Assembly: GCF_035920445.1 (NCBI RefSeq)
Contig: NZ_CP109162.1
Span: 5,208,001-5,272,000, forward strand
Origin: Nocardia sp. NBC_01730
Lineage (GTDB): Bacteria; Actinomycetota; Actinomycetes; Mycobacteriales; Mycobacteriaceae
Length of the DNA stretch: 64,000 bases
Reading direction: 5' to 3'
In this document: positions 36,408 to 47,363 of the stretch, one piece after another
Position numbering within the stretch: position 1 is the stretch's first letter
Layout of the letters: every line of letters starts with the position of its first letter
Translations under genes and position numbers: made by a program
The notes under the pieces: generated by a model
Database searches by the model: none
The model's input: the letters and a program-made list of their open reading frames with translations, nothing else
Told to the model about the DNA's origin: nothing

Positions 36408-36485
36408 GACTTCGGCTCGCCGACGCTCGCCTCCGTCGTGCGCGCCGCGCGCTGTGCCCATTTTTCGCTCGCTGCGCTCGCTCAT
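36408..36485 (-). repeat. start-associated MSERSER repeat unit before the polyprenyl synthase
   Basis: 78 bp from ATG 36485 (ATGAGCGAGCGCAGCGAGCG) to the base before GTG 36407. It is a multiple of three with no stop, so here the unit is fused in frame (MSERSERKMGTARGAHDGGE...) rather than ending in an overlapping TGA. Ends GAGCCGAAGTC. Confidence 0.7.
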
Positions 36486-36683
36486 GGCTGATGTGCTCAT
36501 TTCTTCTCCCAGCGATGCGTCCGACCCCACGGTAGAGAACCTAGCGTGTCCCCTGCGGATGGCCCATGAACACCGTCACTCTGCGGGGATCAGACACTGT
36601 CGCACACCTTTGTCCGTGGTCATCGATCGGACGCGCCGTGACCGCGTCGACGTGCTGGAGACTGCCCTGCGAGTATTGAGCCC

Positions 36684-37955
36684 ATGGGTTCACCGGAAGT
36701 CACTCCCGCAGGCGGCGACCGAGACGCGTTGCCGATCGGGGCCGAGGTGCTGGTCGTCGGCGCAGGCCCGGCCGGATCGGCTTCGGCTGCCTGGGCCGCG
36801 CGGGCGGGCCGGGACGTGCTGCTGGTCGACTCCGCCGTCTTTCCCCGGGACAAGACCTGCGGTGATGGCCTGACCCCGCGCGCGACTGCCGAGCTGGAAC
36901 ATCTCGGCCTCGGCGACTGGGTGCGCGCGCACACCGTCAACCATGGTCTCCGCATGACCGGCTTCGGACGCGAGGCCCTCCTGACTTGGCCGGGCGGGTC
37001 CTTCCCGACGTACGGAAGTGCCGTTCCGCGCACCGAACTCGACGACAAGCTGCGTGAGACCGCGGTGAAGTCCGGTGCGCGGATGCTCGACGGCACGAAA
37101 GTGGTCGATGTCACCTGCGACGGCGACCGGGTCGCCGGGGTGACGGTGCACACCGCCGACGGCATCCGCACGATCGCGTGCCGGACGTTGGTGGTCGCCG
37201 ACGGCGTGCGCTCGCCGGTAGGGCGGCTGCTCGGGCGCACCTGGCACCGGCAGTATGCCTACGGCACCGCGGCCCGTGCTTACATCAAGTCCGATCGCAG
37301 CGACGACCAGTGGATCACTTCGCATCTGGAGTTGCGCGATGCCTCCGGTGACTTGGTCCCCGGCTACGGCTGGGTCTTCCCGCTCGGCAACGGCGAAGTC
37401 AATATCGGCGTCGGGTCGCTGGCAACCCAGCAGCGGCCCTCGCATATCGCGCTCAAGCCACTTCTGGCGCACTACACGGCGCTGCGCAGCGAGGAATGGC
37501 AGTTGGAGGGTTCGTTGCGCGCGGTGGCCTCGGCGCTGTTGCCCATGGGCGGCGCGGTCTCGCACGTCGCCGGACGCAATTGGGTGCTGGTCGGCGATGC
37601 CGCGGGCTGTGTGAACCCGCTCAACGGTGAAGGGATCGACTACGGCCTGGAGGGCGGTCATATGCTGGCCGGGCTGCTGGACGAGCCGGACTTCACGGCG
37701 ATCTGGCCGCAGCTGCTGCGGACCCACTACGGCCGCACCTTCTCGGTCGCGCGCCGCATCGCGGGGCTGGCGACCCATCCCCGCATGGTTCCGCTGGGTG
37801 GGCCTCCGGTGATGCGCTCGAAGTACTTGCAGCGCACGGCCGTTCGAGTAATGGGCAACTTGGTGACCGACGAGGACCTGGACCTGACCGCGCGGGCCTG
37901 GCGCGCCGCGGGCCGGACCTCCCTGCGCTTCGACGAACTGCAACCGTTCACATAG
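36684..37955 (+). CDS. menJ: FAD-dependent menaquinone reductase MenJ (geranylgeranyl reductase family)
   Basis: 423 aa. FAD motif VLVVGAGPAGSASAAWAARA at about residues 22-41, the family segment FPRDKTCGDGLTPRATAELE, and the second FAD motif WVLVGDAAGCVNPLNGEGID. In M. tuberculosis MenJ (Rv0561c) saturates one isoprene unit of menaquinone and lies beside grcC1, as here. No strong Shine-Dalgarno precedes the ATG, so the message may be leaderless. Confidence 0.9.
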   Translation: MGSPEVTPAGGDRDALPIGAEVLVVGAGPAGSASAAWAARAGRDVLLVDSAVFPRDKTCGDGLTPRATAELEHLGLGDWVRAHTVNHGLRMTGFGREALLTWPGGSFPTYGSAVPRTELDDKLRETAVKSGARMLDGTKVVDVTCDGDRVAGVTVHTADGIRTIACRTLVVADGVRSPVGRLLGRTWHRQYAYGTAARAYIKSDRSDDQWITSHLELRDASGDLVPGYGWVFPLGNGEVNIGVGSLATQQRPSHIALKPLLAHYTALRSEEWQLEGSLRAVASALLPMGGAVSHVAGRNWVLVGDAAGCVNPLNGEGIDYGLEGGHMLAGLLDEPDFTAIWPQLLRTHYGRTFSVARRIAGLATHPRMVPLGGPPVMRSKYLQRTAVRVMGNLVTDEDLDLTARAWRAAGRTSLRFDELQPFT

Positions 37956-38069
37956 GACGCGGGGCGGACACGATGGGCGACCAACCGGCGCGGGGACTTG
38001 CGCGCCCGGCGCCCCAGCACGGGTCCGAACCGAGGCCCCGGGGGCACCGGGCGAAGTTTTCCGAGCCGT

Positions 38070-38576
38070 TCAGCCGGTCGGCGGAGCGGCGAACCATTGT
38101 TCGATGAACCTGCGCTCGCCCTCGAGCACCCTGTGCTGCAACTGCTCGGCGAGCGGCTCGATGGCTCCGCCGACCACGGGCACTTTGACCCGCACGGTGC
38201 CGATCACCTCGATCTCGGAACCCTCTGCGGTGGAATGCATTTCGTAGGTCCCGGACATCTCGGTGTTGATCCCGCCGGTAGTGGCCTCGAACGTGCCCTT
38301 GGCCACCTCGCCGTCGAGTGGCCGCCAGTTGTCGGTGCGGGAGAAGGTCAGCTCGCTCTTGAGCACTTTGCGTACGAGGCTGGGAATTTTGTCGCCTGTG
38401 GCCTTTTCGGTCATATGGATGCGGATGGTGCCCGCGCCGTCGGGGTGCGACAGGTCTACGGTCGCGGTCTCGGATTCGGCGAAGCGTGCCCGCCAGACGT
38501 CATCGGCGGTGAGTGCCCGGTGGAGATCTTCGACCGGGATGGTGTAACGCACGGTGAAGCTGAATTTTCGGGACAT
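38070..38576 (-). CDS. DUF2505 domain protein (SRPBCC-like)
   Basis: 168 aa from ATG 38576 (MSRKFSFTVRYTIPVEDLHR). It fits the DUF2505 family, thought to have a START-like ligand-binding fold; VWRARFAESETATVDLS and the C-terminal LEGERRFIEQWF are typical. No catalytic residues can be assigned. Between menJ and mgtA; DUF2505 genes often neighbour menaquinone genes in actinobacteria. Confidence 0.82.
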   Translation of the reverse strand: MSRKFSFTVRYTIPVEDLHRALTADDVWRARFAESETATVDLSHPDGAGTIRIHMTEKATGDKIPSLVRKVLKSELTFSRTDNWRPLDGEVAKGTFEATTGGINTEMSGTYEMHSTAEGSEIEVIGTVRVKVPVVGGAIEPLAEQLQHRVLEGERRFIEQWFAAPPTG

Positions 38577-38609
38577 GGCCGCCACCGTAGCCGAGCCGGT
38601 CGGTAGCCT

Positions 38610-39071
38610 GTGGCGGTGTCGGAAACCAGCCAGTCCGCAGGCCGGTCGATCCGCCTGCGGCGAGCCAGGATCGGGGTGCTGACCGCCACGACGGTGGTCA
38701 GCGTGCTCGTCGCGCTGCTGGTGCTCGCCGCGTGGCGCAACGACTATCTGATCAGCTCAGACAAAGGCAGCACCACTGCCGAGGTGCTCTCGGCGGGGCG
38801 GCTGCGGTCGGCGGTCATGTACGTCACACCGGACGGCGAGACGCACAATCCGAAGGTCGGCGTCCTTTATCCGACCAACCTCACCGCGGGTGAGCGCATC
38901 CGCGTGGAGTACAGCCGCAGCGACCCCGACCTGGTGCGCGTGGAGGGCCGCGATGTGCGCGTCGCCATCCCACCAGCCCTGTCGGTCCTTGTCGTGGTCT
39001 GGTTGCTCGCGCTTCCCGCACTGTGGCTGCTCATCCGCGCGGCCCGACACAGACCCGCGCCGGTGGGCTGA
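38610..39071 (+). CDS. DUF3592-like membrane protein
   Basis: 153 aa. Membrane helices at about 21-41 ([20 protein letters not shown]) and 122-143 ([20 protein letters not shown]), enclosing an extracytoplasmic domain with [20 protein letters not shown]. The fold resembles DUF3592. GTG start; GTG 38616 is possible. It lies just before mgtA and is probably cotranscribed. Function unknown. Confidence 0.8.
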   Translation: MAVSETSQSAGRSIRLRRARIGVLTATTVVSVLVALLVLAAWRNDYLISSDKGSTTAEVLSAGRLRSAVMYVTPDGETHNPKVGVLYPTNLTAGERIRVEYSRSDPDLVRVEGRDVRVAIPPALSVLVVVWLLALPALWLLIRAARHRPAPVG

Positions 39072-39154
39072 CGGCCCCGACAGTTCTCCGGAACTTTCCG
39101 TGTCCTTCACGCTGGTGTGACGGCGCGGCGTGGTGTGGCGGTCAGGCTGGGAGG

Positions 39155-40297
39155 GTGCGTGTAGCCATCGTCGCGGAGTCGTTTCTGCCGAATATGAACG
39201 GCGTCGTCAACTCCGTGCTGCGGGTGCTCGAGCACCTGGACCGGAACGGCCACGACGCGCTGGTCATCGCACCGGACACCCCGCGTGGTCTCCCGCCCGC
39301 CCCGCGCAGGCATGAGCGCTTCCCGGTGCACCGGGTGCCCGCGTTGATGGTACCCAAGGTCAGCTCCCTACCGGTCGGCCTGCCGCAGCCGGGCATCGTC
39401 TCGGCCATCGCCGACTTCGACGCCGATGTGGTGCACCTGGCCTCACCGTTCCTGCTCGGCGCCGGCGGTCTCGGCGCGGCGCTGCGCCTGGACCTGCCGA
39501 CGGTGGCGGTCTATCAGACCGATGTCGCCGGGTTCTCCAAAAGCTATGGCCTGGGACTGGCGAGCCGGGCGGCGTGGGGCTGGACGCGACGCATCCACGA
39601 GGGCGCCACACGCACGCTCGCCCCCTCTCAGGCCGCCGCCGAGGACCTGGCCAGGCAGGGCATCCCGCGCGTGCACCGGTGGGGTCGCGGCGTGGATACC
39701 ACCCGCTTCACGCCAACGGCACGGTCCGAACGACTACGCGACACCTGGCACCGTGAACGGAAAAAGCTGCTGGTCGGCTTCGTGGGGCGGCTCGCGCCCG
39801 AGAAGCACGTCGAACGGCTCACGGTGCTCGGAGCCGATCCCGGCATCCAGCTGGTGATCGTCGGTGACGGACCGGAACGTCGGCGGCTGGCCCGCATGAT
39901 GCCGAGCGCCGTGTTCACCGGGGAGCTCGGCGGCGACGACCTGGCGCGGGCGTACGCGAGCCTGGACGTGATGGTGCACGCGGGCGAGCATGAGACGTTC
40001 TGCCAGGGTGTGCAGGAGGCGCTGGCCTCTGGCGTCCCGGTAATCGGCCCCGACGCGGGCGGTCCGCGCGACCTGATCGCGCACTGCCGCAACGGCTATC
40101 TCCTCCCGGTGGACCGGCTCTGCGAGCTGCTACCGAGCGCCGTCGCTGCGCTGCGCGATCCCGCGCTGCGCAGCAGATTCGCCGGGGCCGCCAGGAAGTC
40201 GGTGCTGCCTCGCACCTGGCCCGCCGTCTGTACGGAGCTGATGGGGCACTACGCCGAGGTGACCGGGACGCGAATTCGGTTGCCGCATACGGCCTGA
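39155..40297 (+). CDS. mgtA: GDP-mannose-dependent alpha-mannosyltransferase MgtA (GT4)
   Basis: 380 aa beginning [20 protein letters not shown], nearly the N-terminus of M. tuberculosis MgtA (Rv0557). GT4 features: [51 protein letters not shown] and the donor-site [20 protein letters not shown]. MgtA mannosylates a glucuronyl-diacylglycerol acceptor in the lipomannan-like (LM-B) path. GTG start; GGGAGG abuts it. Upstream of menG as in mycobacteria. Confidence 0.92.
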   Translation: MRVAIVAESFLPNMNGVVNSVLRVLEHLDRNGHDALVIAPDTPRGLPPAPRRHERFPVHRVPALMVPKVSSLPVGLPQPGIVSAIADFDADVVHLASPFLLGAGGLGAALRLDLPTVAVYQTDVAGFSKSYGLGLASRAAWGWTRRIHEGATRTLAPSQAAAEDLARQGIPRVHRWGRGVDTTRFTPTARSERLRDTWHRERKKLLVGFVGRLAPEKHVERLTVLGADPGIQLVIVGDGPERRRLARMMPSAVFTGELGGDDLARAYASLDVMVHAGEHETFCQGVQEALASGVPVIGPDAGGPRDLIAHCRNGYLLPVDRLCELLPSAVAALRDPALRSRFAGAARKSVLPRTWPAVCTELMGHYAEVTGTRIRLPHTA

Positions 40298-40381
40298 ACA
40301 GCACTTGTCACCACAGGCGCGCGACGTGATTGATCACTCGTCATGCCAGGCTGGGTGCGTCTCTGAGGGCAAGTTAGTGTC

Positions 40382-41092
40382 ATGGGCGTGGCGAAAACGC
40401 AATCGAATCGGGCCTCGCTCGACAAGCAGCCGCATGAGGTCGCGTCGATGTTCGACGGTGTCGCGCGGCGGTACGACCTGACCAACACGGTGATCTCCGC
40501 GGGTCAGGATCGCTACTGGCGCTGGGCGACCCGCAAGGCACTCGCGCCACGGCCGGGCGAGCGGCTGCTCGATCTCGCGGCCGGGACCGGTGTGTCCACG
40601 CTGGAGCTGCGGAAATCCGGCGCGTGGTGCCTCGCCGCCGACTTCTCACAGGGCATGCTCACAGCCGGCCGGTTCCGCCGGGTGCCGATGGTGGCGGCCG
40701 ATGCGACGGCGCTGCCGTTCGCCGACGATTCGTTCGACGCGGTGACCATCTCGTTCGGGCTGCGCAACATCGTCGACAGCGATCTCGCGCTGCGCGAGAT
40801 GCTGCGGGTGACCAAGCCAGGCGGCCGGCTGGTGGTGTGCGAGTTCTCCACACCGGTGGCCCCGATGTTCCGCACGGTGTACATGGAGTACCTGATGAAG
40901 ACGCTGCCCAAGGTGGCGCGCACCGTCAGCAGCAATCCCGACGCGTACGTCTACCTCGCCGAATCCATCCGGGCATGGCCGAATCAGCGCCAGCTCGCGA
41001 TGCGGATCGCCGCCACTGGCTGGTCGTCGGTGAAATGGCGTAACCTCACCGGCGGCGTCGTTGCCATGCACCGGGCCTACAAACTCGGCTGA
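40382..41092 (+). CDS. menG: demethylmenaquinone methyltransferase
   Basis: 236 aa. UbiE/MenG family: [20 protein letters not shown], the SAM-binding motif [16 protein letters not shown], and the C-terminal signature [20 protein letters not shown]. Performs the last methylation of menaquinone. Follows mgtA by 84 bp. Confidence 0.95.
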   Translation: MGVAKTQSNRASLDKQPHEVASMFDGVARRYDLTNTVISAGQDRYWRWATRKALAPRPGERLLDLAAGTGVSTLELRKSGAWCLAADFSQGMLTAGRFRRVPMVAADATALPFADDSFDAVTISFGLRNIVDSDLALREMLRVTKPGGRLVVCEFSTPVAPMFRTVYMEYLMKTLPKVARTVSSNPDAYVYLAESIRAWPNQRQLAMRIAATGWSSVKWRNLTGGVVAMHRAYKLG

Positions 41093-41111
41093 GCCGGAGA
41101 CCTCGATCACA

Positions 41112-41140
41112 CCTCACCAGCGCGTTGTTTCGCGGTGAGG
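41112..41140 (+). terminator. possible menG terminator
   Basis: CCTCAC/GTGAGG plus CGCG/CGCG stems with a 3-nt bulge and a TTGTTT loop, 20 bases after the menG stop. No T-tract. Confidence 0.35.
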
Positions 41141-41194
41141 AGGAATGTCACCTGCCGATAACGCGGGGTAAATCCGGCGCAATCGGCGGTCAGC

Positions 41195-44100
41195 ATGATC
41201 GGAGGCATGTCTGACGCAGTGACGAGCCGCAGCGGCGGCACCGCCCGAACGGCGTGCTCGTACTGCGGCGTCGGCTGCGGAATCACGGTGCGGACCGCGC
41301 CCGGCGACGCGGGCAATCCGGTGATCGCCAAGGTCAGCGGGGACAAACTGCACCCGGCCAACGCGGGAAGGCTGTGCACCAAGGGGGCGACGCACGCCGA
41401 GTTGATGCGCACCACCGGACGCATGGAGACCGCCTACCGACGTTCCGAGCGCGGCCAGGTCCCGGTGCCGTTCCCGGTCGACGAGGCCGTGCACGAGGCG
41501 GCGACCCGGCTGCGGGCCATCCTGGACGAGCACGGTCCGGACGCCATCGCGCTGTATGTCTCGGGGCAGATGTCGCTCGAGGCGCAGTACCTCGCCACCA
41601 AACTCGCCAAGGGCTACCTGCGCACCGTGCACATCGAGGCGAACTCGCGGCTGTGTATGGCCAGCGCGGGGACCGGGTACAAGCAATCGCTCGGCGCGGA
41701 CGGGCCGCCCGGCTCCTATGACGACTTCGAGCACGCCAACCTGTTCTTCGTGATCGGCGCGAACATGGCCGACTGTCATCCGATCCTGTTCCTGCGCATG
41801 GCCGAGCGGCTCGAGGCGGGTGCGAAGCTGATCGTGGTCGACCCACGCCGCACCGACACCGCCGTGCGGGCCGACCTCTTCCTGCAGATCGCGCCGGGCA
41901 CGGATCTCGCGCTGCTGAACGGACTGCTGCATCTGCTGGTCGACAACGGCGACATTGATGTGGAGTTCATCGCCGAGCAGACCGAAGGCTGGGACGCGAT
42001 GCCGGAGTTCCTCGCCGACTATCCGCCGCAGCGGGTCGCCGAGATCACCGGACTCGCCGAAGCCGACATCCGTACCGCCGCGCGGTGGATCGGCGAGGCG
42101 GGCGAATGGATGTCACTCTGGACGATGGGGCTCAACCAGTCCACGCACGGCACCTGGAACACCAACGCGCTGTGCAACCTTCACCTGGCCACCGGCGCCG
42201 TCTGCCGTCCTGGCAGCGGTCCGTTCTCGCTCACCGGTCAGCCGAACGCCATGGGCGGACGCGAAATGGGCTACATGGGGCCGGGACTACCCGGCCAGCG
42301 CAGCGTGGTCTCTCCCGCCGACCGCTCGTTCGTGGAGACCGTGTGGGGCCTCGAACCCGGCGCGCTGCGCACCGAGGCCGGACCTGGCACGATCGAGATG
42401 TTCCGCGGGCTGGCCGAGGGGAAGATCCGGGCAGCGTGGATCATCTGCACCAACCCCGTCGCCACCGTGTCGAATCGGAAGACGGTGATCGCGGGATTGG
42501 AAGCCGCCGAGCTAGTGATCGCCCAGGACGCCTACACCGAGACCGCGACCAACGCCTACGCCGACCTGCTGCTGCCCGCCACACTGTGGGCAGAAGCCGA
42601 TTCCGTGATGGTGAATTCGGAACGCAACCTCACCCTGCTGCAGCAGTCGGTCCCACCGACCGGCGACGCCCGGCCCGATTGGCGGCTCATCGCCGACGTT
42701 GCCACCGCCATGGGCTTCCCCGGCTTCGACTTCGCCTCCGGTGCCGATGTTTTCGCGGAGATCAGCCAGTTCGCCAACCCGGCCACCGGCTACGACCTGC
42801 GCGGCGTGAGCTACGCGGCGCTGCGCGATGGGCCGATGCAGTGGCCCTGCGCGGAGCCGGAACGTAGGCGAAACCCGATCCGATACCTGAACGACGGTGT
42901 CAGCCAGGATCTTTTCGTCGACGAGAACGGGCATCGGCCCCGGCTTGCCTTCGCCACGCCCAGCCGCCGCGCGGTGTTCTGGCCGCGCCCGCACATGTTG
43001 CCGGAGGAGATGCCGGACGACGACTACCCGTTCCTGCTCAACACCGGCCGACTGCAACACCAGTGGCACACGATGACCAAGACCGGCAAGATCGACAAGC
43101 TGACCAAGCTGACCGGCACGCCGTTCGTCGAGGTGCACCCCGCCGACGCCGAGCGACTCGGTCTGCGCGCGGGCGACCAGCTCGAGATCGCCTCGCGCCG
43201 AGGAAGAGCCGTCCTGCCGGTGCAGGTCAGCGACCGGGTTCGGCAGGGCGATTGCTTCGTTCCGTTCCATTGGAACGACGAGCACGGCGAATACCTGACC
43301 ATCAACGCGGTCACCAACGACGCGGTCGACCCGGTGTCGCTACAGCCGGAGTTCAAGGCGTGTGCGGTGGCCCTGCGGCTGGTCGCGACCGTGCCGCAGG
43401 CTCCGGCCGCGCTGCCCGGGTCAGCATCGGCGCACCCGCTGGCGGCCGTGCTCGGCCTCGACAGCGCCACCCCGCCCACGCTCAGCGAAACCGAACGCAT
43501 CTACCTGAGCGGGTATCTCGCTGCGCTGCAATCAATTCCGGTAAGCGGTCAGCCGGTCCTTCCGGAGTCAGCCCCGATGTCGGCGCACAGCAGGCTCTGG
43601 ATCGACGGATTGCTGGCCGGAATGTACTCGCGCGGCGCGGCAGGCTCGGCGCACCAGACGAGCGACCCGGACGGCAGCGCGATCACCGTACTGTGGGCGT
43701 CACAGACCGGCACCGCGGAAGAATTCGCCGCGCACGCCGCTGCACGCCTGGCCGAGGACGGTTTCCGACCGCGGCTGCTCGACCTGGACTCTTGCGAACC
43801 GAGCGCGGTGAGCGGCGACGTGCTGGTGATCAGCAGCACCTTCGGCGACGGCGGTCCGCCGGACAACGGCACCTATTTCTGGGATCGGCTGACCGAGAGC
43901 GCGATTCGGCTGACCGACGTGCGGTATGCGGTGTTCGCCCTCGGCGACTCCTCCTACCGCGACTTCTGCGGGTACGGCCGCAAACTCGACGAGAAGTTCG
44001 CCGAACTCGGTGCGACACGGCTGCTTGCACGCGTCGACAGCGAACCCGACTACGAGGACGCGGCGGCGAACTGGCTCGATGACGTGCTCGCTGCGTTCGG

Positions 44101-45376
44101 CGGCGGGCCACCCAGCTCCCCCACCGATCCGCAGGCGCGGACCGGGCGCACGACGGGTCGCGCCGGCGGGGTAGCCACCATGGAGTTGCCGACCGCCGCC
44201 CCGGTACTCGGCCGCACCCGCACCGAGCCCGCGCCGTTCACCCGCGCTGCTCCATTACGCGCGCCGCTGGTGCGCAATCACCTGCTGTCCGGGAGCGGTT
44301 CATCGAAAGAAGTGCGACAGTTCGGGTTCGATGTGAACGGGCTCGACGCCGGATACGAGGTGGGTGATTCGCTTGGCGTCCGGCCGGTGAATTGTTCGTC
44401 GCTCGTCGCGGAATGGCTCTCGGCCACCGGGCTGGACGGCAGCCGCGTCATCGACGTCGACGACCGCGAACTGCCGCTCGCCGAGGCGCTGCGCACACAC
44501 TACGACATCACCAAGGTGAGCCAGGATCTGCTCGGGTTCCTCGCCGACCGCAACCACAGCAACCAGCTCGCCAAACTGCTGCGCAGAGACAACCGGAACG
44601 AGCTGGAGAACTACCTGTGGGACCGCCAAGCCGTGGACGTGCTGCGTGATTTCCCGGTGCGGGCGGACCTGGTGGAGTGGCTCGGCACGCTGAAGAAGCT
44701 GCAACCGCGCCAGTATTCGATCTCGTCGAGCCCGCTGGTCAGCCCGGACGAGGTGCAGCTGACTGTCGGCATTGTGCGCTACGGAGATCCGGCGGCTACC
44801 GGTTCAGCGGCCCGGCGCGGCGGGGTGTGCTCGACGTTCCTCGCCGATCGGGCGGGCGCCGAACTCGTGGACGCGGCAGTGCCGATCTTCCTGCAACGAG
44901 CGCCGCACTTCCGTCCGCCCGCCGACCCGACAGCGCCGATGATCATGGTGGGCCCCGGCACCGGCATCGCGCCGTTCCGCGGCTTCCTTCAGGAGCGCAT
45001 GGCGCTGGGCTGCACCGGGCGCAACTGGCTGTTCTTCGGCGATCAGCACGCGGCACAGAACTTCTATTACCGCGCCGAGCTGGAGGACATGTTCCGCTCC
45101 GGCTTCCTGACCCGGCTCGACCTCGCCTTCTCCCGCGACCAGCGGGAGCGGATCTACGTGCAGCACCGCATGATCGAACACGGCGCCGAACTGTGGTCCT
45201 GGCTGCGCGACGGCGCCCACTTCTACGTCTGCGGCGACGCCGGCCGCATGGCCGAGGACGTCGACGGAGCCCTGCTGAGGATCGCCCGCATCCACGGCAA
45301 ACTCGATGAGGACAGCGCTCTCGCCTTCAGAAAGCAGCTGGTCGCCGAAAAGCGCTACGTTCGCGACGTCTACTGA
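41195..45376 (+). CDS. assimilatory nitrate reductase fused to CysJ-type diflavin reductase
   Basis: 1393 aa. Residues about 20-720 are a NasC-type molybdopterin oxidoreductase: [4Fe-4S] cysteines C21, C24, C28 and C61 ([21 protein letters not shown]), the [20 protein letters not shown] region, and a molybdopterin-dinucleotide-binding domain from about 609. Then a flavodoxin domain (about 830-970, [14 protein letters not shown]), an FAD-binding domain (from about 1022, with RQYSISSSP) and an NADPH domain ([25 protein letters not shown]) ending RYVRDVY, as in CysJ. The fusion should pass NADPH electrons through FAD/FMN straight to the Mo site. No nitrite reductase genes lie beside it. ATG 41207 is an alternative start. 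Confidence 0.93.
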   Translation: MIGGMSDAVTSRSGGTARTACSYCGVGCGITVRTAPGDAGNPVIAKVSGDKLHPANAGRLCTKGATHAELMRTTGRMETAYRRSERGQVPVPFPVDEAVHEAATRLRAILDEHGPDAIALYVSGQMSLEAQYLATKLAKGYLRTVHIEANSRLCMASAGTGYKQSLGADGPPGSYDDFEHANLFFVIGANMADCHPILFLRMAERLEAGAKLIVVDPRRTDTAVRADLFLQIAPGTDLALLNGLLHLLVDNGDIDVEFIAEQTEGWDAMPEFLADYPPQRVAEITGLAEADIRTAARWIGEAGEWMSLWTMGLNQSTHGTWNTNALCNLHLATGAVCRPGSGPFSLTGQPNAMGGREMGYMGPGLPGQRSVVSPADRSFVETVWGLEPGALRTEAGPGTIEMFRGLAEGKIRAAWIICTNPVATVSNRKTVIAGLEAAELVIAQDAYTETATNAYADLLLPATLWAEADSVMVNSERNLTLLQQSVPPTGDARPDWRLIADVATAMGFPGFDFASGADVFAEISQFANPATGYDLRGVSYAALRDGPMQWPCAEPERRRNPIRYLNDGVSQDLFVDENGHRPRLAFATPSRRAVFWPRPHMLPEEMPDDDYPFLLNTGRLQHQWHTMTKTGKIDKLTKLTGTPFVEVHPADAERLGLRAGDQLEIASRRGRAVLPVQVSDRVRQGDCFVPFHWNDEHGEYLTINAVTNDAVDPVSLQPEFKACAVALRLVATVPQAPAALPGSASAHPLAAVLGLDSATPPTLSETERIYLSGYLAALQSIPVSGQPVLPESAPMSAHSRLWIDGLLAGMYSRGAAGSAHQTSDPDGSAITVLWASQTGTAEEFAAHAAARLAEDGFRPRLLDLDSCEPSAVSGDVLVISSTFGDGGPPDNGTYFWDRLTESAIRLTDVRYAVFALGDSSYRDFCGYGRKLDEKFAELGATRLLARVDSEPDYEDAAANWLDDVLAAFGGGPPSSPTDPQARTGRTTGRAGGVATMELPTAAPVLGRTRTEPAPFTRAAPLRAPLVRNHLLSGSGSSKEVRQFGFDVNGLDAGYEVGDSLGVRPVNCSSLVAEWLSATGLDGSRVIDVDDRELPLAEALRTHYDITKVSQDLLGFLADRNHSNQLAKLLRRDNRNELENYLWDRQAVDVLRDFPVRADLVEWLGTLKKLQPRQYSISSSPLVSPDEVQLTVGIVRYGDPAATGSAARRGGVCSTFLADRAGAELVDAAVPIFLQRAPHFRPPADPTAPMIMVGPGTGIAPFRGFLQERMALGCTGRNWLFFGDQHAAQNFYYRAELEDMFRSGFLTRLDLAFSRDQRERIYVQHRMIEHGAELWSWLRDGAHFYVCGDAGRMAEDVDGALLRIARIHGKLDEDSALAFRKQLVAEKRYVRDVY

Positions 45377-45403
45377 GTTCTGCGCGCGTACGAACCAGGA
45401 GGC

Positions 45404-46465
45404 CTACACCGCGGGCGGGTTCAGGCGGGTGAAGCCGGGGAGGCGGTAGTACGGGTAGTAGGGGTAGGGCGGAGTGGTGGCGCCTGCGCTGTCCAGGCGA
45501 GCGATCTGGTCGGCGTCGAGTTCCCAGCCGACGGCGCCGAGGTTCTGGCGCAGCTGTTCCTCGTTGCGGGCGCCGACGATGACGGTCGAGACGGTCGGGC
45601 GGCGCAATAGCCAGTTGAGGGCGATCTGCGGAACGGTCTTGCCCGTCTCGGCGGCGAGCTCGTCGAGCACGTCGACCACGTCGTAGAGCTTTTCGTCATC
45701 CACGGGTGGACCGGCCGCGGCGGTCTGGTGCAGCCGGCTTCCTTCCGGAAGCGGTTGCCCGCGGCGGATTCTGCCGGTGAGCCTGCCCCACCCGAGCGGA
45801 CTCCACACAACCGCGCCGACGCCCTGGTCCTGCCCGAGTGGCATGAGCTCCCACTCGTAGTCGCGTCCGACCAGCGAGTAGTAGACCTGGTGCGCGACGT
45901 ACCTGGTCAACCCGTTCCGGTCGGCGGCGGCTAGGGATTTCATCAGCTGCCAGCCAGCGAAATTGGAGGCGCCGACGTAGCGGATCTTGCCTGAGCGCAC
46001 CAGATCGTCCAGCACGGCAACGACTTCCTCCACCGGAGTGCCCGCGTCGAACGCGTGCAGCTGGAACAGGTCGATGTAGTCGGTGCCGAGCCTGCGCAGC
46101 GAGGCCTCCACCGCGCCGATCAGTCTGGCCCGGCCGGAACCGGCGTCCAGCGGGCCCGGTCCGGTCGGCAGCGTGGCCTTGGTGGACAGCAGCACCCGAT
46201 CGCGCCTGCCCTTGACGGCGGCCCCGAGCACCTCTTCGGAGGCGCCGTCGGAGTAGACGTCGGCCGTGTCGAACATGGTGACGCCCGCTTCGAGGCTGAT
46301 GTCGACCAGCCGCCGCGCCTGCTCGGCATCAGTGTCGCCCCAGGCGCTGAACAACTCGCCGCGCCCACCGAAGGTCCCCGCGCCGAAGCTCAGGGCCGGG
46401 ACGAGCAGACCTGAGGCGCCGAGCCGCCGGTACTCCATCTGCGCGTCTACCGTCCGAAGGTTCAT
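45404..46465 (-). CDS. aldo/keto reductase
   Basis: 353 aa of the shaker-beta-like AKR type. Complete tetrad: Asp/Tyr in MFDTADVYSDG, Lys in LLSTKATLP and His in LFQLHAFDAGTP; NADPH loop STVIVGARNEEQLRQNLGAV. An unusual Pro/Tyr-rich C-terminus (TTPPYPYYPYYRLPGF). Divergent from a TetR gene with repeated sites between them, so probably repressed by it. Substrate unknown. Confidence 0.92.
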   Translation of the reverse strand: MNLRTVDAQMEYRRLGASGLLVPALSFGAGTFGGRGELFSAWGDTDAEQARRLVDISLEAGVTMFDTADVYSDGASEEVLGAAVKGRRDRVLLSTKATLPTGPGPLDAGSGRARLIGAVEASLRRLGTDYIDLFQLHAFDAGTPVEEVVAVLDDLVRSGKIRYVGASNFAGWQLMKSLAAADRNGLTRYVAHQVYYSLVGRDYEWELMPLGQDQGVGAVVWSPLGWGRLTGRIRRGQPLPEGSRLHQTAAAGPPVDDEKLYDVVDVLDELAAETGKTVPQIALNWLLRRPTVSTVIVGARNEEQLRQNLGAVGWELDADQIARLDSAGATTPPYPYYPYYRLPGFTRLNPPAV

Positions 46466-46489
46466 GAGACAGTCCTCCTAAGGGGTCTA

Positions 46490-46555
46490 TAGTTCCGTTA
46501 ATGGCTCGAACAGTACACCCGTCCCACAGTAAATGAAACTGGAGTTCCGTTATGG
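46490..46555. promoter_or_regulatory. repeated sites between the reductase and TetR genes
   Basis: The 10-mer AGTTCCGTTA occurs twice in the 86-bp divergent gap (starting at 46491 and 46543), the second overlapping the TetR ATG. TCTATAGTT at the first copy looks like a -10. Probable operator pair for the TetR protein. Confidence 0.45.
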
Positions 46556-47187
46556 AGCACGACGAACTCGCACCTGGCTCGGTTCGCCCCGGTGGACGAA
46601 CCGCCCGAGTCCGCGAGGCGGTGCTGCGCGTCACCGGCGACCTGCTCGCCGACCGCGGCTTCGCCCACTTGGACCTCAACGAGGTCGCAGCGCGGGCCGA
46701 GGTCGGCAAAACCACCGTCTACCGTCGCTGGCGCACACCGACCGGCCTGGTCACCGACCTGCTGGTAGACATGGCCGAGCAGTCCTTGCCGCACGCCGAT
46801 ACCGGCTCACTGCTCGGCGATCTCACCGTCAACGCCCGCCTGGTCGTGAAGACTCTGGCCGACCCACGCCAGGGCAAGCTCTTCCAGGCCGTCATCGTCG
46901 CCGCCACCTGGGACGAGTCCGCCGCCACCGCCCTGCGCCGCTTCTACGATGTGCGGCTCACCGAGTGGTCGGCCTGCGTCGAGGCGGCCATAGCCCGCGG
47001 CGAGGCGCCCGAGGGCACCGACCCGCGTGCGGTGCTGTCCGCGGTGTCCGGCCCGCTCTACTACCGCCTGCTCGCCAGCGGCGACCCCGTAGACGACGCC
47101 GCGGCGACCATGGCCGCCGAAGCCGCCATGCATGCCGTCACCGCGGGCGCATTTGTGACGAGAGCAGTCGGCGAACCGCGGCGCTGA
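46552..47187 (+). CDS. TetR-family transcriptional regulator
   Basis: 211 aa. HTH at about residues 25-70: DLLADRGFAHLDLNEVAARA, EVGKTTVYRRWRTP. The C-terminal ligand-binding region has the TetR_C_33-like PLYYRLLASGDPVD. Divergent from the aldo/keto reductase, its likely target. Confidence 0.92.
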   Translation: MEHDELAPGSVRPGGRTARVREAVLRVTGDLLADRGFAHLDLNEVAARAEVGKTTVYRRWRTPTGLVTDLLVDMAEQSLPHADTGSLLGDLTVNARLVVKTLADPRQGKLFQAVIVAATWDESAATALRRFYDVRLTEWSACVEAAIARGEAPEGTDPRAVLSAVSGPLYYRLLASGDPVDDAAATMAAEAAMHAVTAGAFVTRAVGEPRR

Positions 47188-47363
47188 GCCCGTTGCGGTC
47201 AGGCGGTCCAGGAGGCACTGCGGCCGGTGAGGGCGAGTAACCCGATGGTTGCGGCAGAGGCAGTCCGCGGGCATTCTCGAAGCTGAACTCTGGTGGTACA
47301 ACTCGATTGCGGCGCGCCACAGCGGGTATGGCCCGATCGAGAGGCTTACGCGGAGAGGAGCGC

